Source: Musa acuminata AAA Group (Eukaryota > Streptophyta > Magnoliopsida > Zingiberales > Musaceae). From it: 64,000 bases of DNA. Position numbers and translations under genes: made by a program. Location of the stretch: NCBI RefSeq assembly GCF_036884655.1, contig NC_088327.1:9953001-10017000 (forward strand), read 5' to 3'. Positions 38,301 through 50,465 of the stretch are shown here, piece by piece (the stretch's first letter is position 1; the number at the start of each line of letters is the position of its first letter). The notes beneath the pieces were generated by a model. The model did not search any database. It saw only the letters and a list, made by a program, of their open reading frames with translations, and was not told where the DNA came from.

Positions 38301-38654
38301 TCATTGTGTTCTCCCTTGAGTTGGTTGGAGCTTGTTGATATCTCCTGTAGAAGAATAGCTTTTACGATGCGATGCATGCAGTATCATTTGCAGGGTATTC
38401 TGCATATTGAATCTGCCGTCGGAGGTTGTATCCTTCATAATGTGAGAATGTTTTGTTGCAGGATTTATCATGAAGACGTAGAAACTAATGTGTAATTCAC
38501 CGACTTGGTTTAGTGTTCCAATTTTAGATTAGTTACATCGGTCTTACTAGTCTAGTTGCCTTCTGATCAGGTTAAGAGAAAGAAAGCTGCACATGCTGGG
38601 ATGTTTGACCTAGCAAAGACAACAAACAGGCCTATGATACACATAGGTGGCTGA
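35389..38654 (+). CDS. CNX2: GTP 3',8-cyclase, mitochondrial (molybdenum cofactor biosynthesis protein CNX2/MoaA)
   Basis: Six exons: 35389-35451, 35879-36526, 36649-36816, 36957-37148, 38211-38279, 38571-38654 (1224 nt, 407 aa; homologues are about 390). A radical-SAM enzyme that, with CNX3, converts GTP to cyclic pyranopterin monophosphate, the first step of Moco synthesis. The SAM [4Fe-4S] motif is C102-x3-C106-x2-C109 ([13 protein letters not shown]), followed by [12 protein letters not shown] and NISLDTL. The C-terminal substrate-side cluster is C334-x2-C337-x13-C351 ([18 protein letters not shown]), and the conserved terminal Gly-Gly is present (HIGG). The first 80-90 residues, Arg/Ser/Cys-rich ([20 protein letters not shown]), fit a mitochondrial presequence. 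All key residues are intact. Confidence 0.96.
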
Positions 38655-39834
38655 GCAGCAGTTAAATCCGAATTGCTTAGAAATGGATATCGGAACGGAG
38701 AAATCGCTGCTCCAAGTTGTACGAGTCTAAGAATCGAAAGACGGAATTGCCATCATAAAGGCAGTTAAATTCTGGACTTCTTTTGCTTCATGTTGTTATA
38801 CGTTGTGTTATTAAAGAAACAAACATGTTATCGGAACCTTGCGAGGAAAGCCACATAGTACAACTTATCTCCTCATCTGAGGATGATACTAATACGCAGC
38901 ACTAATGTTAATGTCTCATTTAGATCGGTGCTCTTTAATCTTTTCTTATGTAATGGTTTGATGCCACAATACTGGACGTTGGAAACATGGTGATGGGATC
39001 TCCCTGAAACCTCCGGATCTTTAATGCACGTTTCACACACGTCTCTTTTCTTTTGTCATTGACAACTGATCCAATTTTAGCTGAAATAGATGATCCAGTT
39101 GATGTTTGTGATCTCATGCAAGAGCACTGTTGACATGGATATATATTATATTGATTCCCGTCTTTTCCAGAATTATTTGTATGACACAGTAAGATGCTGT
39201 ATTATGAAAAATCTCTTCCTCGTCTTCAAAGCATTAAATTGAGCAGCTGTTTCAGCATCTAATATTTTAGTATTAATAGTCAATACATGGTAGTAATTTA
39301 ATAATCAATATTTCTGAGTGTTTCCCAAAATTATCTAATTCTATATGTCGGAAATTAATTTAGTAAGCCAATGAATGATTAATTAATTTTAGTGGATAAA
39401 TATTTTATCATACTATCATAAAGTTCTCAGTTCAACCCATTTAAAAGTTTTTATTTATAATTATTTAAGACTTGTTCTGATACTAATTATAATTAATATT
39501 TATTATTATATTTCATCAACATTATTGATGTTCCTGCGAATCATTTCTTTGCTTACAAGGCCACAACCGTCGGTGAAGCGGTAGCAGTAACTGGCGTGGC
39601 GTAGCATCGATTGGGGTGTTTTAGTCATTTGACACAACAGATGCATACTCGCGTTAATCCAAGCCACACATATTCCTGGGTTATTTTGCCATTGACGACA
39701 TTACCCTCGGCACATGGATTGTCAACTCCCTCCACCCGGATGATGGGATTCAATCGTTTTCGTGCCGGAAAAAAAAAAGCTAGATTCTTGGGGTTCGATC
39801 TCCTCTCTTCGCCTGTGTTCTCCTCGAATCATCC
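38655..39834. other. CNX2 3' flank and fibrillin gene 5' leader, no further gene seen
   Basis: 38655 to about 39100 is the probable CNX2 3' UTR and downstream DNA. 39250-39520 is AT-rich. From about 39700 the sequence becomes GC/CT-rich, as expected for the leader of the next gene. Confidence 0.5.
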
Positions 39835-42800
39835 ATGGCCGCCGCCATGACGCTCGGCAGCATTCGACCCGCGATCTCTCCTCCTCGTCTCCCCTCTATT
39901 TCTCCGTCGCCGTTGCCGGAGAAGAGCCGACGCGACGCCGGTCTCAGCCTCCGGTGGCACCGACGTGGCCCCGGGCGATGGACGGCCATGGTGCAGCAGC
40001 AGACTTTCCAGGGCCCCTCCGCTGCCTACGCCAGAGAGATGGAGCGGCTCTCCGCCAAGGAATCTCTGCTCCTCGCCGTGAGACTCTCTCTCTAATTACT
40101 GCTTATAGATGGTTGAAGCTCGCTGACTGCTTGATTCCTACAGTATGGCATGTGGATTATGCTTCGTTTAGCGGAATGGGATAAAATTCGGTGAAAGTTC
40201 CATCTCTTTTGAGGTTTCGGATAGAATTGTCGAGTTGCATCAAAATGCTTCTCTTCAAATTATGACCTTTTAACCTCTTTTGCTGCAGAATTTTTTAGCT
40301 CACTGGACTCCGTTCTCTTTCTGTTCATTAAGAATTCCTTTAGCATTGGTGTATCGTTCTTCTGGTTGTTGCTTTACTCTTAGAATTGTAGAATGTCCTA
40401 ATTTCTTGGCAGATTTTGGTACACTTATAATTCCTCATTTTGCATTGCTTTATCTTTTGGAAAAGCTATTTATGTTATGCCAATGTGGGAACGGAGTTTT
40501 CTATTAATTAGTTTTGGTATTTGGCTTTTCTGATTTGTTCCGCAAGACTATTATTTCAGTTCAAGGATGCTGGGGGCTTCCAATCATTGATCAGTGGACA
40601 GACAACAGAGCTGCAGCGGATTGATGTTAACGAGAGGATTGTCAGTCTTGAGCGACTAAATCCCACTGCCCGTCCCACAACGTATGTTTACTCATTAAGA
40701 GAGTATGCAACAGTTGTAAAAAATCAATTTTATATCATTTGTGATGTTTGGAATGGATCGACAAATTTGTTTATCACTTTGAGAGGTGGTTGGCAGTAGC
40801 TAGGTTGGCCGTGGTGTCACGGACTTAGCTGGTTTTGCCTAAGTCGTGCGGCACCCTTGCGTGTCCGTCCGCAAAGGTCAACCTCCCCGAAGCCTCCTAT
40901 TGTCCCTTAGGACTAACAAAAGAGAGAACGGGTTAGAGAGAACGCCTCAATCGGGATCCACAAGCAAACATCTCCGAAAAATACTTCATAGACAATGCAA
41001 ATTACAAACAGACTTTACAAGCTCTGACCAGTTGCACAACAAAGGGTAAAATGGTCCATTACAGACCGAAAATCTCTCGCACGTGTCCACATGACATAAC
41101 CTTTATTTACAAGCCTAAAGAGGTCACCAACCCAACTAAAATAAGACTATTAAGCCTTTGGCCGTCCCTCTACATGTTGTACAAGGCATGAACATACCAA
41201 AAGACACGGACATACATAAGCATTACATCAAACATTCTGTTTAGAAGTTTGCCGTGACATTCTCCCCCACTTATTCCTTCGACGGCCTCGTTGAAGCCTT
41301 TGCCGACACTGCAACTCTTCGCCTTTGCTGAGTCTTCAATCTTCTGCTCTAGCTACAATGCGCCTCTTGCCTCCCAGCTGCTCTCCACTGTTGTTTTTGA
41401 GTAGTCGATCGTTTGATCCGCCATGCTGCTTCAACTCGCCAATAACTCTGACTCTAGTGTGTGGTTGGCTGAGTTGTGTTGATCCCTGTTGGTTCCTGCG
41501 GATCCTCCAGATGAAGGAAAAGACCATCCTTACTGCGCCAGTCTCTCAAATGTCTCATGCTGTTTGAACTGGGTGGATGCTTGTTGGAGCTTTTAACGAG
41601 CATCGTCTCGCAAACTTCTGAAGTTTTGGGTCCTTCCTCCACAAAATTTGTTCATTGACTCTTCTTTCACTTAGTTGTCACATCCAAGTAGGTTCGCATC
41701 ACTTCCGCTTTCGATTGACATTTCGTTGAGAAATGAAGCGGATAATCTACTCTCAGTAACACTGATCACCGTTGGTGAGGATTTGACAACTATTGTCTTC
41801 CATTATCTTCGAAGGGTCTTTGAACATATGCAGAGCTCCTCTGCTGGATAGATAAGAGAATTGGGGTACTCGGTTTCGCCCATTCTCTTAAGGGTTGAGA
41901 AGGCAAAGGTTACTTGACTTCGCCCGCCTCCTCCAGGTTGTACTCCATGCATCGAGCTGGTTACTAGCCTTCGCCTGCTCTTTGCTCACACTTCTGAAGC
42001 ACTTGAAGCGTTTGCACTCCTTGCGTCGAGTTAGTTACTGTGATTCACCTTCTCAATGCCATTGAACTTCTGGAATGCAGGAAGTTTTCACCCCAACTTG
42101 GAGTAATTCTCTCATAGGTTTGGTCGCCTCTGGGATTGTACCGTCTTCTCCATCAACTCTGCCGCCTACTCTACTGAGTAGCAAAGGTACAGCACCGCGT
42201 ACTGCCTGCTTCGTTCCTTGGTTATGCACTCTTGCATGACCCGAAGTCCTTCACTTTCGGTTATCTTGATGAGAAGCTCATTGACACCGGTCTTACGAAG
42301 TTCCTCGGTCTCTGCCCTTCAGCCTTGTCTCGATACTTGGAGATTGCCTCTACATGCTCCATCTCCTCGGCTCCTTTCACGACCAAGCGCTCTCCCTCCA
42401 TGAGAGCAAGGGATCAATGACTTTCACGGAAGTCCCGCCTTTGCGGTACTATGGCGCTGCCATGCCCATAGCACTACTATCCGTCGCCTCGCATCTGCAT
42501 CCCTTTTCTTCACAATCAGTAGATATGCCTCTGTGGCACTCCTCCGAGTCCACATCCATTCTAACCGATGCTTGATTTTGGGTAGCTAAGTCCCTTTGGA
42601 CTCGTCGTCGCTTCCTCGCCCCATTTCGACCCCTTGCTTCAACACCTCTGTGTTCTCCAAGTAGTCTGTTTGGTCAATGGAAAGATAGACTGCAACTCCC
42701 ATGCATGACCTCTGCCATCACGTTGTAGGGTTTGCACCGATTCTGTTCTCCTTAGCTTCCTTGGTAGCAACGTTCGCTTACTCGGCCTTGTCCTCTGACT

Positions 42801-45800
42801 TGCCGGGCTCCCTTAAGCGAATATGAGCTCTGGAGCAGTCCAACTCTCCAGCTGCTTCGATCATACCTCTGCATGATCAAGTCCCCCCCATGGGGCTCAC
42901 TGGTACTTGCATTCGAACTTTTCCCTTGGTGGAACACAACCCCCATATGCTGATGACCAAGGTTTTCATCCGATGCAAAATTCGATGCACGCACGGAAGA
43001 CCCGCCTCTGCGGTACCATGGCTTTCACTCCTTGAATCCATAGCCCTTCTTGCCGTCGTGTTGTTCACCGAAGTGGAGCTTCCAGTAGCTCCCGATCATA
43101 CCTCCATATGATCTAGTTCCTCACGGGACTATGTCGTGTGTATCGCATTGCCACGAACTGTTCCACCACGATCCGCTGCACCATGTCGCCTCCTGGTGAC
43201 ATCTCTATTGCATTCTGATCTTTGTGGAAATAACTCGAATTGTGAACCCTCCATGTGTGGCCTCTGCCAATACATCGCAGGGTCTCTTCCACCTTCGATT
43301 TTGTTCGTTCCTTTGGCAATCGACCTTCATCCACCCACTCTTGGGTCACACCTAAATGAAGCATCACTCTAGGACAGTCCGTCGCCTAGTAGCTCCCGAA
43401 GTCCTCCGACTTCGCTGCAATTAGTGCACCATTGTTTGGATCCTGGGCCTCTGCCCCTACCAACATAATCTCCGCTGCGGACCGCTTCCTTCATGGCAAC
43501 TTGAATGGCAACACTGTGGCATATTCTTCAAGAGTACCCACCTCTGAGTCCTCTTGCCCCGTGCTAAGGCCTTCTGAACCCAATTTCACCTCCGCAAATT
43601 GAGTCGCCTTAGTTCCTCCATCAAATGCTTCTCCGAGATAAGGTGCATGTGCCCAGAAGCTCCCTTCGTCTTCGGCACCATGCAAGATGAGTCCGCTCCG
43701 TCAGAATGAAGGACCCATGGAACAACATGATCCTACTCTTGCCTCTACAAGAGTTCATGTCCTTGACCTCTGTCTAAGGAAAGCACTGTGCCTCTGCTCC
43801 ATGTTCCAACTTCTATGCTAGCTCCCTTCATGCGGCTTGGGTACTTCGCCAAGTTACACCCAAGTTGCTCCGCTCCTCGTTTTGCATTGAGTTGATGGTG
43901 GCCCTCGCGCCCACCATTCCACGGGTTAGCCCTCCCTTGAGTCTGATCTCCATATCGACTCAAGTGTGCCTTCATTTGTGTTGCTTTGGGACGCTCCCCC
44001 ACTTGATCTCGTAATGCATCCACTAATGCATTCTCTCAAGCGAGATCATGCGACGACTCCTCACCGCTTACTCGGTCCATTGAGCTTCGTGGAGTTGTTG
44101 TTTGTTGAGGTACTCCTCCTCAACATGTGCGGTCTGTCCCACATGATTCTCCCTCTGGAGAGCCGGGACTTATCCCTCCTGGATAACCGTCCCGTTGGAG
44201 CAACATTTCTCTTCGTTTCGGAGACCACCATCCCCTTGGACAACTCCGATTTGCTGAACAAACTGTGCATTGTTCTGTCTCTTGCAAACGCACTTGCTAG
44301 ATTGCAACTCCACATCAATACAGCCCACGCTGCACCACTCAAGGCCTAGCAACATGCTGAACTTGTTGCACACTTCAGCCTCCTACGGACGCATCCTTCA
44401 CATGTTGAAGAGAAAGTTTCAATGCTCCATGGCGCCGAGTTTCGGTCGCCTTGGGATGGCCACGAACATTCCATTGTCCGCATACAAGCCCATGCACGAG
44501 TACCGAATTCTTCGAGTTAGCAATTCCTCTCACTTCTGTGAGCTTTGCACAACTCTTTCGGTCGCTGAGCAACTCATTCCACCTTGGATGGTCTCATTTT
44601 TTACCAAGCGCCTCGCTTGCCTTGAGCACCATCAAGTTTAGTTGTCAACGTTGAGCCGTAGCTCAAACTCAACCATCCCAACCTTTGTGCGCTCCGCATT
44701 CTTCCAAGCTTGCCTGTTCTCGTGGTGCCTCTTGCGCGAAGGGTTGGCCATTCCTCTGAATGCCAATTTCAGATGCCCGCTCCTCCGAGCGACTCCTTTT
44801 CTCTACATCTCCATGCCCGTTTTCCCCCAAACGGTCACGCGTGTGCCAACTGCCCTCAACGCAGCCCCGCTAGGTCCCCAACGTTTCGCATGCTAGGTGT
44901 TTCTATGAGTGCTTGTCCCGCTCTGATACCATCTGTCACGGACTTAGCTGGTTTTGCCTAAGTCGTGCGGCACCCTTGCGTGTCCGTCCGCAAAGGTCAG
45001 CCTCCCCGAAGCCTCCTATTGTCCCTTAGGACCAACAAAAGAGAGAACGGGTTAGAGAGAACACCTCAATCGGGATCCACAAGCAAACATCTCCGAAAAA
45101 CACTTCATAGACAATGCAAATTACAAACAGACTTTACAAGCTCTGAACAGTTGCACAACAAAGGGTAAAATGGTCCATTACAGACCGAAAATCCCTCGCA
45201 CGTGTCCACATAACACAACCTTTATTTACAAGCCTAAAGAGGCCACCAACCCAACTAAAATGGGACTATTAAGCCTTCGACCGTCCCTCTACATGTTGTA
45301 CAAGGCATGAACATACCAAAAGACACGGACATACATAAGTATTACATCAAACATCCTGTTTAGAAGTTTGTCCGTGACAGTGGGCTACGTATCAATCTCT
45401 TGCCCATATGCACTAAAGCAACTAGGATTTTAAATTTAATCTGAAATAGTTTTTACTAGTTTCTTAGGTGGTAAATCAAGATTCTGTTTCTGCTACGTCT
45501 TTATATTTGTTGTCTATTCAATTTGCAGATCACCCTTTCTGGAAGGCCGGTGGAACTTCGAGTGGTTTAGTGCTGGTAGCCCTGCATCATTTGCTGCAAG
45601 ATTTCTGTTTCAGTAGGGATCTCTTTCTTTAAAATATTTCCCCGCAGCATCACATGAATGGTGGCTTAAACATTTTCTGGGTCATCCGCATAAAGGAGCT
45701 AATTGTGTGCAGACCATTTGGTTTTAATGCCATGTAGAAGCAATCAGTTTTTGGTTTTGGATGCATCTATAGCCACTTAGTAGAACCAGGGCCTTTCGGA

Positions 45801-48800
45801 ACAATATAGTTAATGATGAAAACTTCCTAGTTGCTTTATCTAATGTGAATGTGTTTCTTTCAGGAGATCACCTGCAACTTTAGCCAATTTATTGGGAATG
45901 GATATGCTGTTAAAGGATGGATACTCAAAAATCACAGCAAACCTTAGGTTTTTGAACTCTGTAAGCCCAAATGACAACTTTATTTGTTATTAAGATATTT
46001 CAAGTTTTAGTATGCATTGATGTCTGCAGGATACAACGTATGAGATATGTTCGCCTGCATTTCTTTTGTTCATGCAAGTAAGCTAAATGATACACCGTCA
46101 ACTCTCAGTCAATTGGTTCTGTGGAGGAGAAGGAGAAATCTTTAGCAGGTCAAGGATGTAACATGAAAGTTTAAAAGCTTAATATGATTAAATTACTTAG
46201 CAGAGTTACTGTTTTGGCCCCATGAAATAGGGTTGTTGCTTGTCATTCTTATGTGAAAGTTTGGCTTATTGATTAATTGATATACCAAATTTGTATTTGC
46301 ATTTGGAAATGGTTAGTCAAGCATCTCTCACATGACGAAAGTCTCCATAGTAAGTGCCAACTTTTATTTACCGAAATATACTAAAATATTTTAGATGCTA
46401 ATTCTTTTTGTTCTTGTTTACTATATCCTCTATACCATTTAAGGTGTTGAGTATATTTGCTTTGTCTCATTGACCTCAGTTGTAACGTGACACCAATTTT
46501 CTAATACTTCTGAGTGTAGACAAGTTATATCTGATGTTGTTTATTGAACAGATCTTACATTCATCTTAGAACATATCCTACTCTCAGGGCAGGGATACGT
46601 CTTCTTCAGCAACGGCTTTATCCTTGTTAATCATATGCACTCAGTATTTAGTTGTTTCTGATTGATTAATATGCTGATTTAGCAGGAATGTTACCTTTTA
46701 AATCACTCATTGATGCTTTCAATGGCACAACTTATTGATGAAATCATTATATTGTTAATAGTTAATTACTAAGATTGCTTTCAGGCCCTTGTGCTAGTGT
46801 ATGCCTGTGAACTATTAACATTTTCTAGAATTTGTGCCTGTTAACTGCATTGTTCTGCAGCTGGATTATCAATTCCACTTGCAAAATGACATGTATTATC
46901 TTGGATGCAGATAGAAAGCAAGTTTCTCCTGACAACCAAATTGTCATTAGAGGGTCCTACCCGGATGAAAGAAGAGTATGTTGAGGGGACATTGGAAACA
47001 CCCACAGTTAGTCAAGAGGCTGTACCAGAACAGTTGAAGGGCGTTGTTGGACAAGCAACCACTGCTTTGCAGCAACTTCCTGCACCAATTAAGGATGCCT
47101 TTGCAAATGGACTGAAAATTTCACTAAGTAACTACAGTTCAATTTGAATCTGTTATACAGATATGCCAAAATTGTACATTTTCTCAATTGTTAAATTTGA
47201 CAGAGTACAGAGAATTTGAAACAAAAGGTTAGATGTTTTCTGGGTTAACTTAGTGCCAATTTTGTGATATAGGATCTGGTCCAAAACACTTAATTAGGAG
47301 CTACTGCTTAGTGGTATTATTATAAACATCCAAGACCTTTGCCATTCACACATGTAGCAAGATCGATCATACACATTGGCACCTGATCAGCCCAACAGGA
47401 CCTATGACAAAGTTCTCTTAGCCACAAACAAAAATACGCACCAGGTCAGCTTTATTGTTATTTGGAACCCAATTTCAGGCTTCACTCAAAGCGCTGGGGC
47501 CAAACTTGATGAAATTTTAGTTCCTTGGTCATTTTTACAAAGATCACTAGTGTGACACTTTGATTTAGTCCTATACTGGAAGTGATAGGATGACCATGGT
47601 AGACTGTTCTGTCTGTTAAGCAGAAGCACATTGTTCGGATATGGTCATTCAGTGTTCACTTGTATTAATGCTACAACTTGTCCAATAGTGTGAACATGTT
47701 CAGAATTTTTTGGCATGATTTGCATGCCATCGAATTATTTTTCGTTGGTTCTGTAATTAATTTATTTGCTGGTACTTAAGGATACCTCTTACCATTTTAT
47801 TTTATTTTTAATATTCCATCCTTTGGTTCATCTAATATGCCTGCATTTATTTTTTCAAATTTCCATGTGCTAAGCCAATAACCTGTATGTACCTGATATT
47901 TATTTATGTTAAAATGTTCTAATGGAATGTTCGTACTATTTTAGTTAATTAAATTGCAGGTGCTAAGCTCATTTTTCTGCTTCCTTCAGGTGGTGCTTTT
48001 GAGAGAATGTTCATGATTTCCTACTTGGATGAAGAAATATTGGTATGAAATTAAGTTCTGCTTGTAATGCATGAAAATAAATATTATTTCGAATATCTTA
48101 AATAAATGCCGTGGGCCTGCAACTTTCATTTGTTAGCAAACAAATAAATTAGCTGATGCTAATTTTCTAGTGAAAGCAAAACCTGAATTTATCAAGCATT
48201 GCGTAACAAACATTGCTGTTTATATGCAGTTCATTTAGGCCGTAAACTTTCTGTAGCTTTATGGTCTGACTAATGCAGTTAATCCTTGGTGATTGTTTTA
48301 AAGTCCATAAAATATGGTTATGCTCTTTAGTTTATCCATTTTTTTCAGGATTGGAGTTCTTGTGAGTTTCATATGGTAATCTTGAACACATTCAGCTAGC
48401 TTACTCTGTCTGCGTTTCTTTCACAATGTTTCGCAAATGAACTATATTCAGTCTTGCTGTGATAGCATAGTAGTTTTCACGTTTTAAGTTAAAAGACAGA
48501 AAATGTGACACTATCATTTGACTATTAGTATGAAGATTCCAGAAATCTATCTTTTCTGTCACGAAATTTGTCTTCTCTTTTCCTCTTATGCATTCTTCTT
48601 TTCCGATGGAACTAATAAACCTGAAGGTAATTTATTGTTTTTCTGCATTTATCTTCATATGAAACTAAAATACTCTTGGTCTTATGGAATGTGGTGGGAT
48701 AAATGTTTGTCCATGTTGACTGTGATACTCTGATACGGATTCAATTTTAGCCTTCTGACACGAAGTGTTTGCTTCAGATAACGAGGGATTCTGCTGGAGC

Positions 48801-48879
48801 TCCTGATGTTCTTACAAGATTGGAAGGGTCTCCAGCATCGTCCACGACAGACTCCATGATGTCAGAGTATGAAAGTTAA
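39835..48879 (+). CDS. FBN3: Plastid-lipid-associated protein / fibrillin (FBN3/PAP4-like), chloroplastic, 305 aa
   Basis: Seven exons: 39835-40077, 40560-40681, 45529-45612, 45864-45960, 46911-47127, 47990-48042, 48778-48879 (918 nt, in frame). Residues 1 to about 60 are an Ala/Ser/Arg-rich transit peptide. The PAP/fibrillin lipocalin-like domain follows: AKESLLLAFKDAGG, VNERIVSLERLNPTARPTTSPFLEGRWNFEWFSAGSP, a middle LTTKLSLEGPTRMKEEYVEG, and the C-terminal signature FMISYLDEEILITRD. Fibrillins associate with plastoglobules and thylakoids and bind lipids or quinones. Assignment to the FBN3 subgroup rests on remembered similarity and is less certain than the family. Intron 2 (40682-45528) contains a full LTR element in antisense; the flanking exons splice in the correct phase, so the gene may still work. 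A tail of Ser/Thr/acidic residues ends in SEYES. Confidence 0.93.
40815..41259 (-). repeat. 3' LTR of the element (left copy)
   Basis: 445 bp, bounded by TGTCACGGAC and GCCGTGACA. One base is missing near the end compared with the right LTR (ttgccgtgaca against ttgtccgtgaca). The polypurine tract adjoins it on the internal side. Confidence 0.93.
44918..44933 (-). other. Primer-binding site (initiator tRNA-Met type)
   Basis: Minus strand TGGTATCAGAGC directly adjoins the inner edge of the right LTR. This is the standard PBS of many plant LTR elements and fixes the orientation. Confidence 0.85.
44934..45379 (-). repeat. 5' LTR of the element (right copy)
   Basis: 446 bp, TGTCACGGAC to GTCCGTGACA. 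It matches the left LTR along its whole length with about 3-4% divergence by eye count; most differences are transitions, as expected from methylated-cytosine decay. Confidence 0.93.
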
Positions 48880-49166
48880 CCATTGTCCCTGAGTTGGTAT
48901 GGATCCACCATCCTGCACCAGAATTCCTCTACTGCACCCACCCCGAATCCACATACACACTAATGCAATACTTTTATCAGGCCGATCCACTGTAAACTCT
49001 CACAAGTGCTTTGTTCTCCTTGTCCTGCAAATATTATTTGTTTGTCGAGACATTACACGCACAGTGGATAACAACCATTTCAAAAACTCTGATTTGAGTT
49101 ACTAGCGATGATCACTCACACCAATTGCTGCAATTTTCATGTGTGTGAATGATCATTAATCGTGCG

Positions 49167-49300
49167 TGTCAGGTATGTTTATCAACTCAACTGAACTGGC
49201 ATTCTTTGTCATAGAATATACTAATTCAATCAGTCAGGTATGTTTATCTACTCAACTGAACTGCATTCTTTGTCATAGGATACTAATTCAATCAGTTGAT
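49167..49300. repeat. ~67-bp tandem duplication
   Basis: 'gtcaggtatgtttatcaactc...attcaatca' is followed directly by 'gtcaggtatgtttatctactc...attcaatca' with a few changes and small deletions. Confidence 0.85.
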
Positions 49301-49729
49301 GGTCAGATGGAGAGATGCTTGGTGATTTGGGTACTAGAAACATTAATCATCCTTTTTTTTCAAGTTCATTTCCAAGTAATGTGGGATGAGTAATTGCATT
49401 TTCACCCGTTTTTCTTTAGGCAGTGAGATATAGGACATATGAACTTATATCTTTGATCATCCTTGAAGCTAGTAAATAATTCATTCACAAGGTGATCTCA
49501 GCATCTTAAGAAAGGTGAAGTGGCAAAAATGAATGACCAAAGAGGATAGTTCAAATGAATTTGATGAAGTTGGATTCATGAATTGCATCTGATTTGAACT
49601 CCCACATTTGTGTCTCCTCATATCAAATTATGTGCATTCAATAAACTTATTACAGGTCCAGAAATCATATCCAGATGGATTCCATGTTTCCAAACAACAA
49701 CAATCTTGCCTCTAAAATCAGATCCTAGG

Positions 49730-49734
<5 letters not shown>

Positions 49735-49771
<37 letters not shown>
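49735..49771. repeat. (GA)n microsatellite
   Basis: About 18 uninterrupted GA units between ctgagaga and aggtgg. Confidence 0.95.
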
Positions 49772-49774
<3 letters not shown>

Positions 49775-49988
49775 GGAACAATTAATGAAAGAAATCTTTG
49801 TATTCACAGTAAACAAAGGTGGGGAAAATAGATTAGGAAAAGAGGATGTGCTCCGCCTTTATGATCGACCCAAGAAATAATAAGAAGAGACCATTATAAC
49901 TCCAATTAATCTGCAAATCCAATCCTCTAAACTAAGGCTTTTAGTCTTCATTGGAAGCAGGCATTCATTTACCACAGACTACACTCGG

Positions 49989-50423
49989 TCACGTGAAAGA
50001 AGCACCCACAGGCAGCAACGGGAAGTCACCGATCGGGTCCCCAAAGAAACGTTCTGCAGCTCCCAGCTCGCTAAAGAAGCCGGCGATGTCGTCCTCCGAC
50101 AGCTCGATAGTTGTCTCCTCCTTCACTCTCTCATGCATCAAGTCCCTGTGGCCACCGCGCACGGATCTCCGGTCTGCTTCATCGATAGTCGTCGGCGGCG
50201 ACGCCTTCTTCTTCTTCTTCTTCTTCTTCTTCTTGCTGGCTATTGCCTTCGTGGGTTTGCCGGTGAGTCGTTGCACGAGCTCTCGGAAGTTCTCGGCGTC
50301 GGTCTTTATGATCTCCGGCGCGAACAGGTGCACTATTCTGATCTTGGGTTTCAGCTTCGACATCACATGTGAATCCTTGCTCGGTGTCAATAAGGCTGGC
50401 CGATCTATATCTGCTTCCTTCAT
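49989..50423 (-). CDS. VQ motif-containing protein, 144 aa
   Basis: Single exon, typical of monocot VQ genes. The VQ core FRELVQRLTG is at residues 46-55 (F-x3-VQ-x-L-T-G), preceded by the basic KLKPKIRIVHLFAPEIIKTD. VQ proteins are plant transcriptional cofactors that bind the C-terminal domain of WRKY factors, mostly in the nucleus in defence, seed and stress responses. Residues 64-73 are ten consecutive Lys from an (AAG)10 microsatellite in the coding sequence, likely length-variable and acting as a nuclear-targeting stretch. The C-terminus has an acidic segment (IELSEDDIAGFFSELG) and ends DFPLLPVGASFT. The ATG at 50423 is chosen because further upstream the open frame is only a translated CT repeat. 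A TATA-like tataaat lies at about 50490-50496. Confidence 0.93.
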   Translation of the reverse strand: MKEADIDRPALLTPSKDSHVMSKLKPKIRIVHLFAPEIIKTDAENFRELVQRLTGKPTKAIASKKKKKKKKKKASPPTTIDEADRRSVRGGHRDLMHERVKEETTIELSEDDIAGFFSELGAAERFFGDPIGDFPLLPVGASFT

Positions 50424-50428
50424 GATGT

Positions 50429-50465
<37 letters not shown>

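Larger units (their letters stand above)
40811..45383 (-). mobile_element. LTR retrotransposon, non-autonomous (LARD-like), antisense in fibrillin intron 2
   Basis: Two LTRs of about 445 bp (40815-41259 and 44934-45379) start TGTCACGGAC and end CCGTGACA. I count roughly 15 substitutions and one indel between them. Direct repeat gtgg flanks the element (40811-40814, 45380-45383). Next to the right LTR, the minus strand reads TGGTATCAGAGCGGGA (about 44918-44933), a primer-binding site matching initiator Met-tRNA. Next to the left LTR, the minus strand reads aagtgggggagaa (41260-41272), a polypurine tract. The element is therefore minus-oriented. The 3.7-kb interior has only frames up to about 127 aa and no protease, reverse transcriptase, RNase H or integrase motif that I can find. 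Confidence 0.92.
48880..49988. other. Fibrillin 3' UTR and intergenic DNA with a short tandem duplication and (GA)n
   Basis: A tandem duplication of about 66-70 bp is at 49167-49300. An uninterrupted GA dinucleotide tract runs about 49735-49770. No further gene between the fibrillin stop and the convergent VQ gene. Confidence 0.6.

Noticed and set aside
42218..44654. Several open frames of 60-127 codons on both strands inside the LTR element
   Set aside because: They overlap each other on both strands in a moderately GC-rich interior, and none shows gag, protease, RT, RNase H or integrase motifs.
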